A stretch of DNA of 64,000 nt from Sialis fuliginosa (lineage: Eukaryota; Arthropoda; Insecta; Megaloptera; Sialidae): positions 8,618,001-8,682,000 of the forward strand of contig OY540815.1 in assembly GCA_961205875.1 (NCBI GenBank). The letters are read 5' to 3'. The position numbers and the translations under genes were made by a program. Below the pieces are notes generated by a model. That model was not told the origin of the DNA, did not search any database, and saw only the letters and a list, made by a program, of their open reading frames with translations. Shown piece by piece: positions 12,299 to 25,227 of the stretch. Numbering within the stretch: position 1 is the first letter of the stretch; each line of letters opens with the position of its first letter.

Positions 12299-13860
12299 TT
12301 TTATAATTTTTGTAATTTTTAATAAAAAATTACGTCAATCTTATATTTCCATATACATATGTACATATTTTGCTTGCAACTTATGTCGCTATCAATTTTT
12401 CTAAAGGTAGTAAAACGTCAACAATTTATTTAGCTTCGTATCAAAAACACTCTCGTCCTGGCTCTGTACTAGAACGTGAGGGTGTGGGGTAGGGAGGGGG
12501 GATATACGCGTCATTACCAGTAAGCAGGCGTAAATTAAATTTTGGCTTGTTTTACATACCAAACAATGAACGTTGTTTTCAAGGAAACTCCAATATAGAA
12601 TTTTGTGTGGTGTGAAGGATACTCTAAAAATTCTAATTTATATTTTGTTTTATAATATTAAAATGCATAAATTTGAGTAAATTATAGTGTTTATTGAATA
12701 ATCAGTTTTTATAGCCAAAAATATATGTATATGGTACCTATAAAATTGTACAGGCTCTCAAAATCGATATAAAATTTATATTTTTTTTTACTATAGTAAA
12801 AACTTTTGAGGGTCAGCGAACTTGAGTATTTTCAAATATTTAGGTAAAAAAACATAGTTCAGCTAAAGCGCTGGAACTTAACAAAAACTATATCATTTGC
12901 ATAAAATCCAAATGAACAGATTTCAGTGCTAGATGGACACCGTTTTTTCTTTATAGAATTCAATTATACAGATCTTCGAGGTCACGACGGCTGTCGTTCT
13001 TACACGCCCGTAAAGCGTTTTTTTAAACGCGCTCCGTACTGTTTCGACGGTACTATAATCATTTCGTATTAAATCACATATAACAAATTTTCAAGGTCAA
13101 TACGATGACGCTCTCGGTTTTGTTAAGTGCCACCGCTTAAAAGAACAAAACTTTTTTGTGGACCGTTAATGATTGTAAATTCGGTTTTGGCTTTCAAACA
13201 AAAAATTATATTCCAGCTTCGATTTGTGAGCTAATATAATTATGAGCAGAAAATGACTCAATGTGACAACTATTTATAAAATATGGAATATAAACTAACA
13301 CAAAAAAAAATATAGTCTACTATTACACAAAGAATAACAATGCTGGATTCGTATTTCGAAAATAATAAATCATAAAAATACAAAGTACGTCTAAAGTAAA
13401 ATGATATTTTTTGTCAAAATGAAAATATAAAATTACATGTGATTAACTTTTTATCTCCAATCTTGCTACAAATAAATTCTAAAGAAATTTCAAATGAGCA
13501 AAATGAATTGTTCAGCGTCACGAGCAAACTCTCAGTTCACTTTTACCAGATTGTTTGTTTCTGTGCACGCTATTTCGTTATTAGTATCATTTTGCAATGA
13601 CTTGTTGATCTGTACATTAACTCAAATTAACTATAAACGCATTTTTGTGTGTCATACACTACAAATTGTATAAACCTTAAAATAAATCGGATTTATATTA
13701 TTCAATAAGCTACTACGGCCAACACAAGACTTTTTTATACATTATTATTTTTATTATACAGAAAAAATTTAACAAATACCAGTCGAGTCTTACGTACCTA
13801 CTAGTTTTTCAATTTATTTGATTATGTTAATTAATTTAATTTAAATTTAGCAATTAAAAT
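12299..13860. other. Noncoding, unassigned
   Basis: A patch of higher G+C at 12960-13170 is unassigned. No frame with known motifs was found. Confidence 0.35.
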
Positions 13861-13879
13861 TAATAAAATTCAATGTTTT

Positions 13880-13990
13880 GTTTGTAAAGCCGTCACAGAC
13901 AGACAGACTGGCGAGACGTCATTGAGATAATGATCGTACGTGATTCAAGAACCTTCAGAATTTATAAAAAAATTTCATACGTAAAATATA
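13880..13990 (+). repeat. Interspersed repeat family E fragment
   Basis: Its CACAGACAGACAGAC block followed by GACGTCATTGAGATAATG, a GTACGTGATT-like stretch and a CCTT-rich tail matches 60630-60735. This is a short copy of a dispersed repeat of unknown class. Confidence 0.5.
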
Positions 13991-14009
13991 AAAATATATA
14001 TAAATCCTT

Positions 14010-14828
14010 AGTGTTAAGGGGTAACTTCTAATCGTCACTTCGAAAAATGAGACTTTTTTAGGAATTTTTTTTAGAATAATAAAAAAATCAATCAAATAAA
14101 ATTTGGAAGGTTTATTGTACATGCCTCAAAACATACGAAAACAATTTTTTTTAATGAAATATAAAACAAAATGGTGACTTTAGCGTTGCTATACTGAATG
14201 CATCATTTTTGTTTTGTGCTCCACTACGGAAAACAGATCTTCCATGAATCAACATCCAGAACAAAAAAAACTCTTGTTTTTTACATGAGTATTTACATAA
14301 GTACGCACGATTATTAAAAAAATATCGTTTTTTGCAAATTTTGTATCACTTTGAATACAAAAATGTTTATAAAAAATGTAAAAAAAACTGTCTGTAATAC
14401 TTCGATGTAAAACCTATCTAAGTGAAAAATTCCAGTTGACCGGATGGAAAATAGCCAAGATACGTTTTTCGCAGTTTTTAAAAATGAAAAAAAAACTGTT
14501 CATCTACATGCAAACGTCGACGTTAGTTTCGACTTTTTTTCGAGACTATATCGGTTTGGTGGTTTTAGGTCGCTTATTTTGTTTCTGTTTTAGCTTGAGA
14601 CCGAATTACATTGCCATATACTCAGTATCACTCATTTTTCACAACTTTCACCATCTAGGTTGTTTCGTTCGTTCGGGAACACTTTGGAAAGTGAGCTCAA
14701 AAAATAAAAAAATAAAATTATTTATTATTCTTTTTGAATATCATTTTTTAAATCTTTATACATCATCTAAGCCAATAAAAAAAATTGTCAAAAAAAATAA
14801 TAGATTAGATGTAACCCCTTTAATTAAC
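14010..14828. repeat. Possible decayed TIR element; contains a 136-codon frame of doubtful meaning
   Basis: The left edge GTTAAGGGGTAACTTCTAAT is mirrored by GATTAGATGTAACCCCTTTA at the right edge (14805-14822). In between, 14436-14846 is the longest open frame in the window. Its product is rich in Phe, Ile, Leu, Lys and Ser as expected of random AT-rich DNA, with no domain, signal or conserved motif I recognise. I do not call it a gene. Confidence 0.4.
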
Positions 14829-14846
14829 GCAAGTTTAATATGTTAA

Positions 14847-16114
14847 TTTAACATGAAATAACTATATGTAGAATGTATGTAGGTTTACATTTCAAAATAT
14901 CGTATTTATAATACGATGACTAGGTCTGAATGAACATCGTTTTGTAGATAACAAAATATTAACACGTTCTTCGATACCCCAGAATTAGTTTAATTCAGTG
15001 GGTTGTCACGTATGATACAGGTCAAAGGGTAGAGGTCATTTTTGACCTATAATCATTTGATCTTTCAACGCGTTAGTAGTTTGTAGCCATTCAATTATGT
15101 TCATATTTAAAATATTTTTTGAAGTAATTTTTTTAACTAAAATAACTATAGTTTAATAATAATTAATGTAATTATGTAAATGTGCATAATAATTATAAAT
15201 AATTTTGAAAGTATTAGATTCATATATAGAGGAAAAAATGCTTTATTAAAATAATGACTTAAACTGGATGTTTAGTTAGATTTTGTGAAATTATTCGTTA
15301 TTTTATTTAGTCATAAAATATTAACATTTTCATAAAATTTCAAGAGTTCTGATTTTCGCGTCAACATAAATTAGGTTATTTAATCAAAATGTTATCAATC
15401 ATCTACTTTGTTATATGTCTACAATTCTACATATTACATTTAAAATTCTAAATGGTTTTTACTTTAATTTTCAGATAAATACTATTAATAAATTTAATGC
15501 ACGAAAATAAATAAAATAAAATTAATAAATAAATATTACACTTTTTAATATAATTTAAAATCTTACCAGATAATAGTAGAAATTAAACATACCTGAAACA
15601 AAACAAAAAATAATTAAAATTCGTTAGCTTTGTACCATTTTAACTAGAAACCTACGACATGGAGCATTATATATTTTACATATAAAAAACACTTTAATAA
15701 AAATTACATTATGATCAAATTTAATTATAAGATTTGTATAACGCATTGATGTTCAATAATCGATCATTACAATCACTGAAGTTAATTAACAATATTATTT
15801 AAAATTCCAACAGAAATCTATAAATAAAGCAACAATACAAAATATTGTAAGCTTAGTTTAAAAATACATTTTTATTAAAATTTTTTCATACAAACGTTTT
15901 ATATATTGATTTTGTAAATAGCATATTTACAAAAAATGAAAGCATACCTATAAGCTTACTCGGAATTTCCTTTCATTCAACATCTACACTTTTTATAACA
16001 CAATATAGAATCGTTAAATAATAAATGTTAAAAGAACATTCAAAAGAATACCATAAAGTTATTTTAGTGTTAGATACATAAATGTGTAACTAAATAAATC
16101 ATTTATGAACTTAT
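14847..16114. other. Very AT-rich noncoding DNA
   Basis: No repeat, frame or RNA gene was recognised. Confidence 0.45.
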
Positions 16115-16666
16115 AATGTATTGGCACCAGTCTTAGATATGACCCTAGTAATGGCTATTTTTAAATTAAATGTACTGAAATAGAAATATTTGTTGATATT
16201 TGGTTATTTACTAGCATTTCTGAACATTAATCTATATACATTTAACTGTCTTACAGCGTGATTTGATGACAATCGGCCAATAGGTGTCAAACTGTTAAAA
16301 TGTTAGACATTTAAACTAATTATTTGTATAATTTATTTACTAATTATTATATTATCATAGCAACTCAAATTTAAAGATTCTTTCATTATATATTTTGTGT
16401 CGTAGTACTTATCATTTTGTAATCTTTAGCAAGTGTCCATCACTGCGTGCTCATTACTGGTTTTACTTTATCCATTACTGAAGAAAAAAACATAAACAAA
16501 ATAAAAGGCTATAATTTTAATTTGCGGACTTTGTAATTAAATTGATTAAATAAAGAGTATCTTGTTTTATTTGTAACATGAGTTTATGAGAATCACAAAA
16601 AAACCGTCAATCACAAAAACAGTAAACCTTACTCTTATAGCGGGCATAACTGGTGCCAGTACCTTA
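16115..16666 (+). repeat. TIR element family B, copy 1
   Basis: It aligns with 63161-63713 (inverted) and 43537-43843 (partial). The right end reads ACTGGTGCCAGTACCTTA; the left begins TATTGGCACCAGTC, having lost the AAGG start. Shared internal landmarks are TTTTGTGTCGTAGTACTTAT, AAGTGTCCATCACTGCGT and CTTATAGCGGGCATAACTGG. It is non-autonomous with no frame. TA flanks are seen on the better-preserved 63 kb copy. Confidence 0.8.
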
Positions 16667-17070
16667 TGTGTCCGTAGTTAGTATTTATTTTCAGATTTAT
16701 TCAAGAAGTCTATCGAATTTATCTACAAAACATAGTTAGGTACATATTTGTTGTTCTATTAATTATGATAAATACGATTTGATCTAAAATCATTATTTTT
16801 AAATTTTGTCTTCAAATTTGGTCATAAACGTCAATCACGCAGAAGTTCTTACAAATTATATTAACACAATAAAACGGGATTCCTTTGATTGTTTTATAAC
16901 TTTATTAATTTAATTTTGATATTTAATAATTTTAATTCAAGTATTTTAAACACTTAAAAGTCTCATCTTTAGTTATTAAGAAGTATCAAATGTCAAAATA
17001 AAACAAAGCAAATATTTGCATATGTCTGGAACAGCATTGATTATCCAACATTCAATAGTTAAATTCTACA
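16667..17070. other. Noncoding, unassigned
   Basis: Nothing was recognised. Confidence 0.4.
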
Positions 17071-17078
17071 CCCTATAT

Positions 17079-17361
17079 CAGACCTGCACTACATACGGCC
17101 CGCCAGTACCCATTTCGCGGCCCGAGAAGACTTTGGTGAAAATTTATAATATTATAAATTAAAAATAATATTCCTTTAGCTTATTTATTTATTATATTAC
17201 GAAAAGTACATACAGAAAAATAATATAAACATTTATTTCCAATTGTTTATTTTTTTTGTCAGATAAAACAAATATTCTTTATTAATATTATTTTCTAAAA
17301 AGCTTTCTCCCCTGTCCTATTTTCTTTCGGCCCGCTTTACATTTAGAGTTGTGCAGGCCTG
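17079..17361. mobile_element. Non-autonomous hAT element, 283 bp
   Basis: The ends are CAGACCTGCAC and GTGCAGGCCTG, with inverted CGGCCCGC-type subterminal matches. The element is flanked by an exact 8-bp duplication CCCTATAT (17071-17078 and 17362-17369). An 8-bp target duplication and a CAG...CTG terminus are diagnostic of hAT. The interior is AT-rich and noncoding. The perfect duplication suggests a fairly recent insertion. Confidence 0.88.
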
Positions 17362-17369
17362 CCCTATAT

Positions 17370-17901
17370 ACATACATCTAATACGTGTATTTTCTTCACT
17401 TTTCTTTGTTCTTGTACATTTAACAATTTGCAAATATGCAATATTTAATTAAACTTGGTATAATAAAAGGTAAGTTATTATTATAATAAATATATAACTA
17501 TAGGGAATAAAGTTTTGTTGTTTTATTATAAATGAACATATGTATGGTACGTAGTGAAATATAAAATACTTATACATAAATTCTACATATAGATATGGCA
17601 TAAATATATACCTACGTTATATAAAATCAAACTATGTATGACATTTCCTCATTGGTATTGTATATATGTAAGTAAGTATGTATATATACATATGTAGGTA
17701 TGCAAATAAATACCTTATATGTACATATGTTGAGTATTAAGAAAGTTTCTGTCATTTGTTCGAGCTGTTTAATTAAATCATACATACATATATTTCACGC
17801 TTGTCATACTGAATAAATAATATTTTGACTCTGATATGTTATATACCTTTACATAATAGTTTATATTTCAATGTACGTTATTAGTTGGAACACAGTTTCC
17901 A
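17370..17901. other. Noncoding; TATG/TACATA-rich
   Basis: It holds many TATGTACATATG-like microrepeats (about 17660-17740) and nothing else. Confidence 0.45.
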
Positions 17902-17909
17902 CTATACAC

Positions 17910-19141
17910 TAGGGCATACAAACCGGTTTTAACCGAAGCCGGTTAACCGGTTTTTTGTTAAAATTCACCAAAACCGTTTAACCGGGGTTTCCCCGAAAAA
18001 CCGAAAGTCAATTATATATATATTTTTTTGTTTCTCTAAATGACAAATAATTAAAGTATTTATGTTGTGAATTTTATTTAAATTTAAAAAAGAGTGACTT
18101 CTATAAACTAACGCGCAATGTGTAAATAAAAATATTATAGCGGAGTAAATGGAATTTGAGGGTTATTCGTGAAGTGTATAAGAATATGTTAATAAAGGAG
18201 ATTATACCATTTCAAGTTCAAATTTAGACTAATCAATTTCAGATTGGGAATTGTAAATTCCACATTTGAGATGAAAATAAATAAATAATTTATTTCAATA
18301 TAATATAATGTATTATAATACAAAATATATTTGCTATCGCTGCAATTATGGCCTCCACATACTATCACGAACCCCCAGATTGGAATTGTTGGCGGACCCC
18401 ATAAGAAATTTTTTCTTGCCCAGGCTTTTTTTCGGCCATTCAATTAATAATTTAAATACGTAAATATACCTTTCACTGACTTTTATTTTTAGGCTAGAGC
18501 CTTGCTTCCCCCCTCCCCCCAACGAATTCATATAGGGGCCACTGTTGCAATTATTATTTAACTTATTATTGTTACGAATATTAATTAATTAAGTTAACAT
18601 ATATTAAAAAAATTTAATTTCTTAATTTTATTTAAAATCAGGCCCTCAATTATTTACTATTATCCAAATTAACAAATCATAATTAATGTATCATATATAT
18701 TATATATCATGAGTGACATATCGGATATAATTAACAATAATTTTCGTGATATTTTCTCGTACAATATTTTTTAGCTACTGTAATCGAAACTCAGTTTGAG
18801 TCATATTCACCTTTTAAACTAACTTTACTGATTAATAGTTCCCAATTTGAAATTGATAAGTCTCAATTTGAAATTGATTATTTACATTTTGAAATTGAAT
18901 AGTCTTAATTTTGAAATTGATTATTCCTAATTTAAAATTGAATAGTCTCAATTTGAACTTGAAAAGGTATAGTAAAATAAGTTTTATTTTTTTAATATTA
19001 ATTTATTATTTTATTTAAATAGTTTAAAACATTTTTTAAACTTAATTGAAAAACCCGACTAAAAACCGGTTAACCGGTTTTTCACTTTATGAAAAACCGA
19101 AAACCGGGTTTTGTAATTTTTTCGGGTTTTTGTATGCCCTA
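17910..19141. mobile_element. Non-autonomous hAT element, about 1.23 kb
   Basis: Its ends are TAGGGCATACAAACCGGTTTT-like on the left and the mirrored GGGTTTTTGTATGCCCTA on the right. It is bounded by a perfect 8-bp duplication CTATACAC (17902-17909 and 19142-19149). Both subterminal regions are packed with AACCGGTTAACCGG palindromes, likely transposase-binding sites. There is no transposase; the interior frames (18189-18531) look random. It includes a minisatellite at 18838-18963. Confidence 0.88.
18838..18963. repeat. Degenerate minisatellite inside the hAT element
   Basis: About five imperfect units of roughly 25-29 bp are built around CAATTTGAAATTGA plus TAGTCT. Each unit is itself partly palindromic (TTTGAAATTGA / TCAATTT). 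Confidence 0.65.
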
Positions 19142-19149
19142 CTATACAC

Positions 19150-20660
19150 CTAGGTTGTCTTTTTCAGTTCAAGTTTTTGACAGTATTGCGGAGTAATGCC
19201 TAAAATTTTGAGGTTATTTCAGGATTTTTTTTTCGTAACAAAATAAGATTATAATCTTTTCAGTATTTTTAAATGTTTTTATTTGTATCTTAAATTACAT
19301 AAAACAAATTTTTTAGTCAATTTTATTATACGTTTTTTGTGTTTTTGGGGGTCAAAGCGGGTTCCTTGAAAAAAAGGTAGGTGGATGGTGGGAAGCATAT
19401 ATCCACTTGTAGTGATTTGAAACAAGAAAATCAAATATATTTTTATTTTATAGACTTGTTTCTACTTCTTTTTAAAAAAAAATGGCAATGAAAAAAAAAT
19501 TATGAATACAAATAGATAATTTTAAATAACACAATAACTATTAGTATGTAGAACAACATATTAAAATTATAGGCCGACCGGTTAATTAGAATTTTGTTTC
19601 TGCTTCCCACCGACCGAAAAAGTGGTTTCTATGTGCTATAACTTCGTAAATACTTTGAATTTCGGTCTACAATTTTCACAGCATACTCTCAATATATTTT
19701 ACTTTCAAAATATGTTTAAAAAAATAGAAAATTTTAAATCATCACACCGCACTACTGCCTTAAATAAAATAATAAGTACCAAAAAAATGATCCACAGTAC
19801 CTATCTGAAAAACATATGATTGCACAATTTCGTTTTTTATCGTCTCCGATAAAATTTTCTCAATGAGGGTTATGATCAATATTAATAAATAAATCTATCA
19901 TCTTTGCATAGAACACAAAACAGTGTATTTTAAATTTAAATTTATACCTAGTGAAAAAATGATCTAGAAACAAATACTTCTCTCGTAAATTATAATATAA
20001 TATTATTCTAAAATATACAATAAAATTTGAAATATACGGTACACAAAGCTAGGAATACTAAATATCTGCACATGTATGCAAGCTTTTGTAATATGCACAC
20101 ATATATCAAAATACTAATCCAACTTATGTGTGGCCATATAACATTGTTCTACTTTTACAACTATTTGTAACCCAAGTCTACGCCACTATTGTTTCAAGTT
20201 CCCTAAATGGCATGAGATATAAAGACCATAAATTACATCAATTCAGGAATTTCCGCATTTTGTAAAACATAACTGAACAAAATCGAATTGTATATTGTAT
20301 AAAAGGTTGCATGCATAGATGTACAGGTTGAGTCGATATATGTATTAAGAAAATACACCGTTGTTGTTCTCTGCTACGATGTACGAAGGTTTCCCGGAAC
20401 AAGATACATTAATATTGAAAATAATATTAGGTAAATAATTCAAACAAGCATGCATCAAATAGAAGTTTCTCAAAGGTTAGTCTCAAAAGATTAGTTTGTT
20501 TTGAAAATAATACAAAATATATTATACTATACAGGATAGTTACAAGGGTATTAATATTTTATAAGGTTTCAACTGAGAAACATTTTAAATTCATAAAAAT
20601 AGTTATATCTATGTTTATTTTTGGTATTAGTCGGAAAATTAAACAAAATATAGGTAACCG
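19150..20660. other. Noncoding, unassigned
   Basis: No recognised gene or repeat. The 65-aa frame at 19622 has no motif. Confidence 0.4.
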
Positions 20661-22600
20661 TACATAACTTCCATGTTCTTTAAATAATTTTTAATATATG
20701 AAAAATTTCAATGGAATTTGTCAGAAATAAAAGTCACCTTTGTATTATAAATATTAATTTTCGAATGTCCTAATGTCAAAAACAAAATACACATTCGTAG
20801 AATAACTAATTTGATAATTTGTATTTAGTTACATTTGTTCCCAAGACAACGTGAATTAATGACGTATTTATTAGTAAATTTCAAATTTTGAGGGTGGTTT
20901 TCACCCCTTCAATAGCTGTTAGGCACGTACAAATAATAAATGTCCCTTAGATTCAATTGAACTACAAATGTACCAAGTCTTATCACAATTAGTGAGATAA
21001 TACTCACAAATTCACTTTTTAGACAATAAAAGTTACAAAATTTCGAATATTTCAAAAATCCGATTAGCACCCAAATCAATAGGTTCGGAGTACTCATTGA
21101 GACAAACATTTTCCACAAAAATAATTCAAATCGATGCATTTCTACAGTAGTTATCGTGAATGAAAGAAAATTCTACATCTAGACACACAGACACACGCAC
21201 AGCCGCCATGCGGAAAACAACTTTTCTTTACGTTTTGAAGTTAGTACAATCAGAATCTATCATTATCTCGGACACCATTTTTTCGACGGTATTACAATAC
21301 TTCCATTTCCTTCGAAACATAGAAATAAAATCAAAAGTAAGCCCAAATTTGATAAATAATTGAAAAAAAGATTATAAACACCTCTTTTCAAAATCCACGT
21401 CAAAATTAAAACAATACATTTTAGTATTACGAGTCATTATGTAAATTTATTTCGAATATTTGTTAGAATTTCATACAAAGTTGCAAACCCCAAAGATACA
21501 AATGAAATTTACTTGAACTAAGGCCAAACAATCACCTAGGTCATTTCACTAATAAATCTATTTCGTCATAATTTATGGGCCATCCTTTATAAGACATTAT
21601 TGTTACACCGTGCACGTCTCTCTAGCCGTATTTTAGGTAGAATTTCAAAGACGAACCTCTCTTCCCTATACCCACAGAATTTACATATCTACCATCTTCT
21701 TCTTATCCCAGAAGTAATATCCTACTGACAGTCGGCGTGTTACAGCTTCGACAACATAAAAAATAATGTTTTCCATACCGGGTGCAAATTATAATAAATT
21801 CACGCAGACAGATGAAACAAGTTTTATAATTTATTTTCAACTGACAAAAATACTATTTTCATCCTGATTCAATTGAAAAAGCACATGTAAATTGCTGTTT
21901 TTATTTTGACGCCAAGTTCTATGAAAAGTATTATTTTGGATAAATATACTCATGAATTATTCATTTTACTTCCGTGTTCTGAAAGAAATAGAAGTATTGT
22001 AATACAGACGAAAAATCGTTTCCGAGATAAGAGCTGATTCTGATTGTACTACCTTCAAAACTTAAAAAAAAGTTAATTTCCGCATGGCGGCTGTGCGTGT
22101 GTCTGGATGTAGAATTTTGTTCCGTTCACGATAATTACTGCACCGATCTGAATTATTTTTGGGTAAATGTTTGACTCAGTGAATACTGCAGTCTTACTGA
22201 TTTTGGTGCTAATCGGATTAGGGATTTTCGAAATATTCGTAATTTTGTATTTATTATCATCTAAAAAGTTAACGTAGCAAGTATTATATCACTAATTGTG
22301 ATAATACTTGTAGTTCAATCGAACCTAAGGGACTCTAATTTTTATACGTCCCTAAACAGCCATGTTACTAATGTTACTAATAAATACGTCTATAAATTAA
22401 TTCATGTTATATGGAATTCAAATTATCAAATTAGTTATTCTACGAATGTGTATGATGTTTTTGACATTAGGACATTAGAAAACTAATACATATGTATATT
22501 GTTATAAAAAGATGAGTTTTATTTCTAATAAATCTCATTAAAATTTTTCATGTATTGAAAATTATTTAAAAAGATATTAAAAAACATGGAAGTCATGTAT
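20661..22600. repeat. Old inverted repeat, about 650-bp arms
   Basis: The left arm (20661 to about 21335) and right arm (about 21960-22600) are inverted copies with many substitutions and indels. Landmarks in both are CATTCGTAGAATAACTAATT, TCCGATTAGCACC, CGCACAGCCGCCATGCGGAA and ATTACAATACTTC. The spacer is about 620 bp. It looks like an aged fold-back element or inverted duplication. The frames at 20909-21363 are shadows of it. Confidence 0.75.
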
Positions 22601-23751
22601 TCAAACTGTTTTTCCAATACTAACAATGTTTGTATCCATAATTACTAGAGTAAGAAACTAAAAGTTATTTTATCAATACACCGACTCGGAATTGCATCTC
22701 TTTAGCGCCTGAAATAACAGTTCTTCGATTTTAAATAAAATAAGCTTTATCTGTACAATATAATTTTTTGAAGAATATGCCTATACGTACGTGGTTTTCT
22801 AGACGATATCAGTAAATCTATTTTGTTAGTTTTTTTGTATTGTTCCAAACATAATGAACTAGCACATTTTATGATATAATAAAAAATAAAAATAAAATAG
22901 GGTATTAATTCTGTAACAGTATCTTTGGATTTCAGCGTGCTCTCGCCTTTATTTTATTTTATTTTTTATTCTCAAAATTTTCACCACAGTTTGTTGTAGT
23001 CTATCCTTTGTATTAAAAAATTACAATTGATATTTTCTAATAAAATGTATAAAAATTACAAAGAATTATTTCGAATGTCTAATATAAAATAAAATGCATC
23101 TTAGATTTCGTGACAAAACTAGAGTTGTTTTCAAGTAGAATTACCATTTCAATTATCGAACCAGAAGACAAGAATAAAAATAGGTCAGCAATAGATAATT
23201 TCAATAACAAGACAAATGACAGTGAATTAATAAGATTACATTTAAAAACGAACAGATAAATACAAATTAGTGCAAAGATTTACCATTCAATTCAAACAAA
23301 ATGAATACCTTTAAATTCCATTATCAGACGGAACGAATGGAACTTAATTAGTTTAGGATTTTAATGAAGCAGCGGACAGAGAAATTCTCTTTCTCTTTTA
23401 ACCACTTTGTCCATCCAATTCTCAAAGATATATAATAAATATGCGAATTTTATTACAGCATCTAATATAAAAGTTTTTTAATAAAAGGCCACTTTCAACT
23501 TTGTTTATATGCTTCATAAATTACTTTTTTCATATATGCTCCTTCATGATGGATATTGGCCATTATAAGTCTATAGTTACAAGTCTCATGTATCGTAGGG
23601 TTTAAACATGACAGGAAACTCAAGTTTTTAACTTTCTCAATGCTGATATCCGCATACATGTTTATCATATAAAATAGTTCATTTATGTATGAATGATATT
23701 ATACACTTTAAACTTTTCCAATTAAAAATTCAATAGGAGTAATTTGTATAG
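22601..23751. other. Noncoding, unassigned
   Basis: No gene or repeat was recognised. Confidence 0.4.
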
Positions 23752-24742
23752 TACACTGAAAAAAAAATTAATGGATGCAAATAACTCATTTTATTTTAAT
23801 CATATTTACTGAAAGCAAATAAATTTTACTTGAACTAAATAATTTATTGATGTTGCGTCCAATAACCCAGTTATTTATAGGAACCTATTTGATCCAAATA
23901 ACCTAATTTATTGATACAAATTAATTTTATTTTATTCAATACAATAATTCTTTGAGTTGATGTATTTTATGCTTTATTTCAAATAATAAATATTTTTGAA
24001 CAAAATATTTACCATGTTGACTCCAATTCAAATTATGTGATGCAAATATATACTTTTCTAATTGGATAAATTAAAACTATTCGACGCAACTAATTTAAAC
24101 ATTCGATCTGGATGAGAATTTCTATTGATGCAAATAGAAATTATTTGATGTCAATAACATAGTATCTTGAACCAACAAAATACAATTATTTGATACAATT
24201 ACTTCAGAGAACGCAAGTTACCTCTCGCTAGAGAATTGTGATTCTGCTCCGTATATAGGGACGTATAAGATAGACATATTCTAACTTGGGGAAAACTCAG
24301 TCGTATAATTTGGAGACGGAGTGTGACACCTACTTTTTAAAACTTCAGTCAATTCCACTTGCTCGTAAAGTCGAGCTTCTCTTCAAGATTTGAAATCCGC
24401 TGTAGGGTGAGTTAGTCAGACCATACCTTTGAAAGATAATTTAAAATATCCTCCCTCTCCTCTTCAAGAAATAAGTACGAACAATTATTGGGTTAAACGA
24501 AAAAAATAAATTTTTAAATGAAATAAAGGAAAACTTGGTTCACAGACTGTTATTTACTTGTTCCAACGAATCAATTTATTAATTCTTATAAATACTTTTG
24601 AACTTGATCATATTAAAGCAAATTATTTTGTTCAAAGAAATATTTATTTGACCCTAATATGAAATTATTGGCTGCTGCACAAATACTTTATTTACTTGAA
24701 TCAATTAATATTTATTTGTTCTCAGCAATTTTTTTCAGTGTA
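23752..24742. mobile_element. TIR element with CACTGAAAAAAA ends, about 990 bp
   Basis: It begins TACACTGAAAAAAA and ends TTTTTTTCAGTGTA, with TA on each side. The interior is filled with diverged repeats of a TTATTTGATGCAAATAA-like motif in both orientations. A less repetitive core at 24200-24480 may be a nested insertion. It is noncoding. The TA flanks suggest a Tc1/mariner-class mobiliser, by inference. Confidence 0.7.
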
Positions 24743-25113
24743 CATATGTATGTGTATAGACAACGCATTCTGCTATTTATAATATCGACACATCAATAAC
24801 GTTAAAAGTTTTTTTTCCGAACATTTCGAAACTGACAGCTAATATAAATTTATCAAAGATACAAAATTGAATACGACTGTCAAATACATATTTGTCGAAT
24901 AAACTGAGTTTTTAAAATCGTTTAAATTGAATCTGAACAACCCCAATAAAAACATGTAGGTACGAGTACTATAGGTTTAATATAAACAAAGAAATAAAAT
25001 GTTCAAGGCAGGGTTGCATTGGTTTAAAGTTTAAATCACTGATTTAAAAAAAAATTAAATTCAAGTGTTTTAAAATACTTCACTATTCAAGGTGTTTTTT
25101 AACATACCACGTT

Positions 25114-25137
25114 GGTGTGTGTGTGTGTGTGTGTGTG
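25114..25137. repeat. (GT)n microsatellite
   Basis: About eleven GT dinucleotides in a row. Confidence 0.9.
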
Positions 25138-25227
25138 AAATGGGCGTGACGATCCTCTTAATAACTAATCAGAGTTAGATTGTTTTTAAATAAAATAGTC
25201 ATATAGAAACGAACATTCATTTTTATA

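Noticed and set aside
14436..14846. Longest open frame (136 codons) as a gene
   Set aside because: Composition is that of random AT-rich DNA, there is no motif, and it lies within a probable decayed TIR element.
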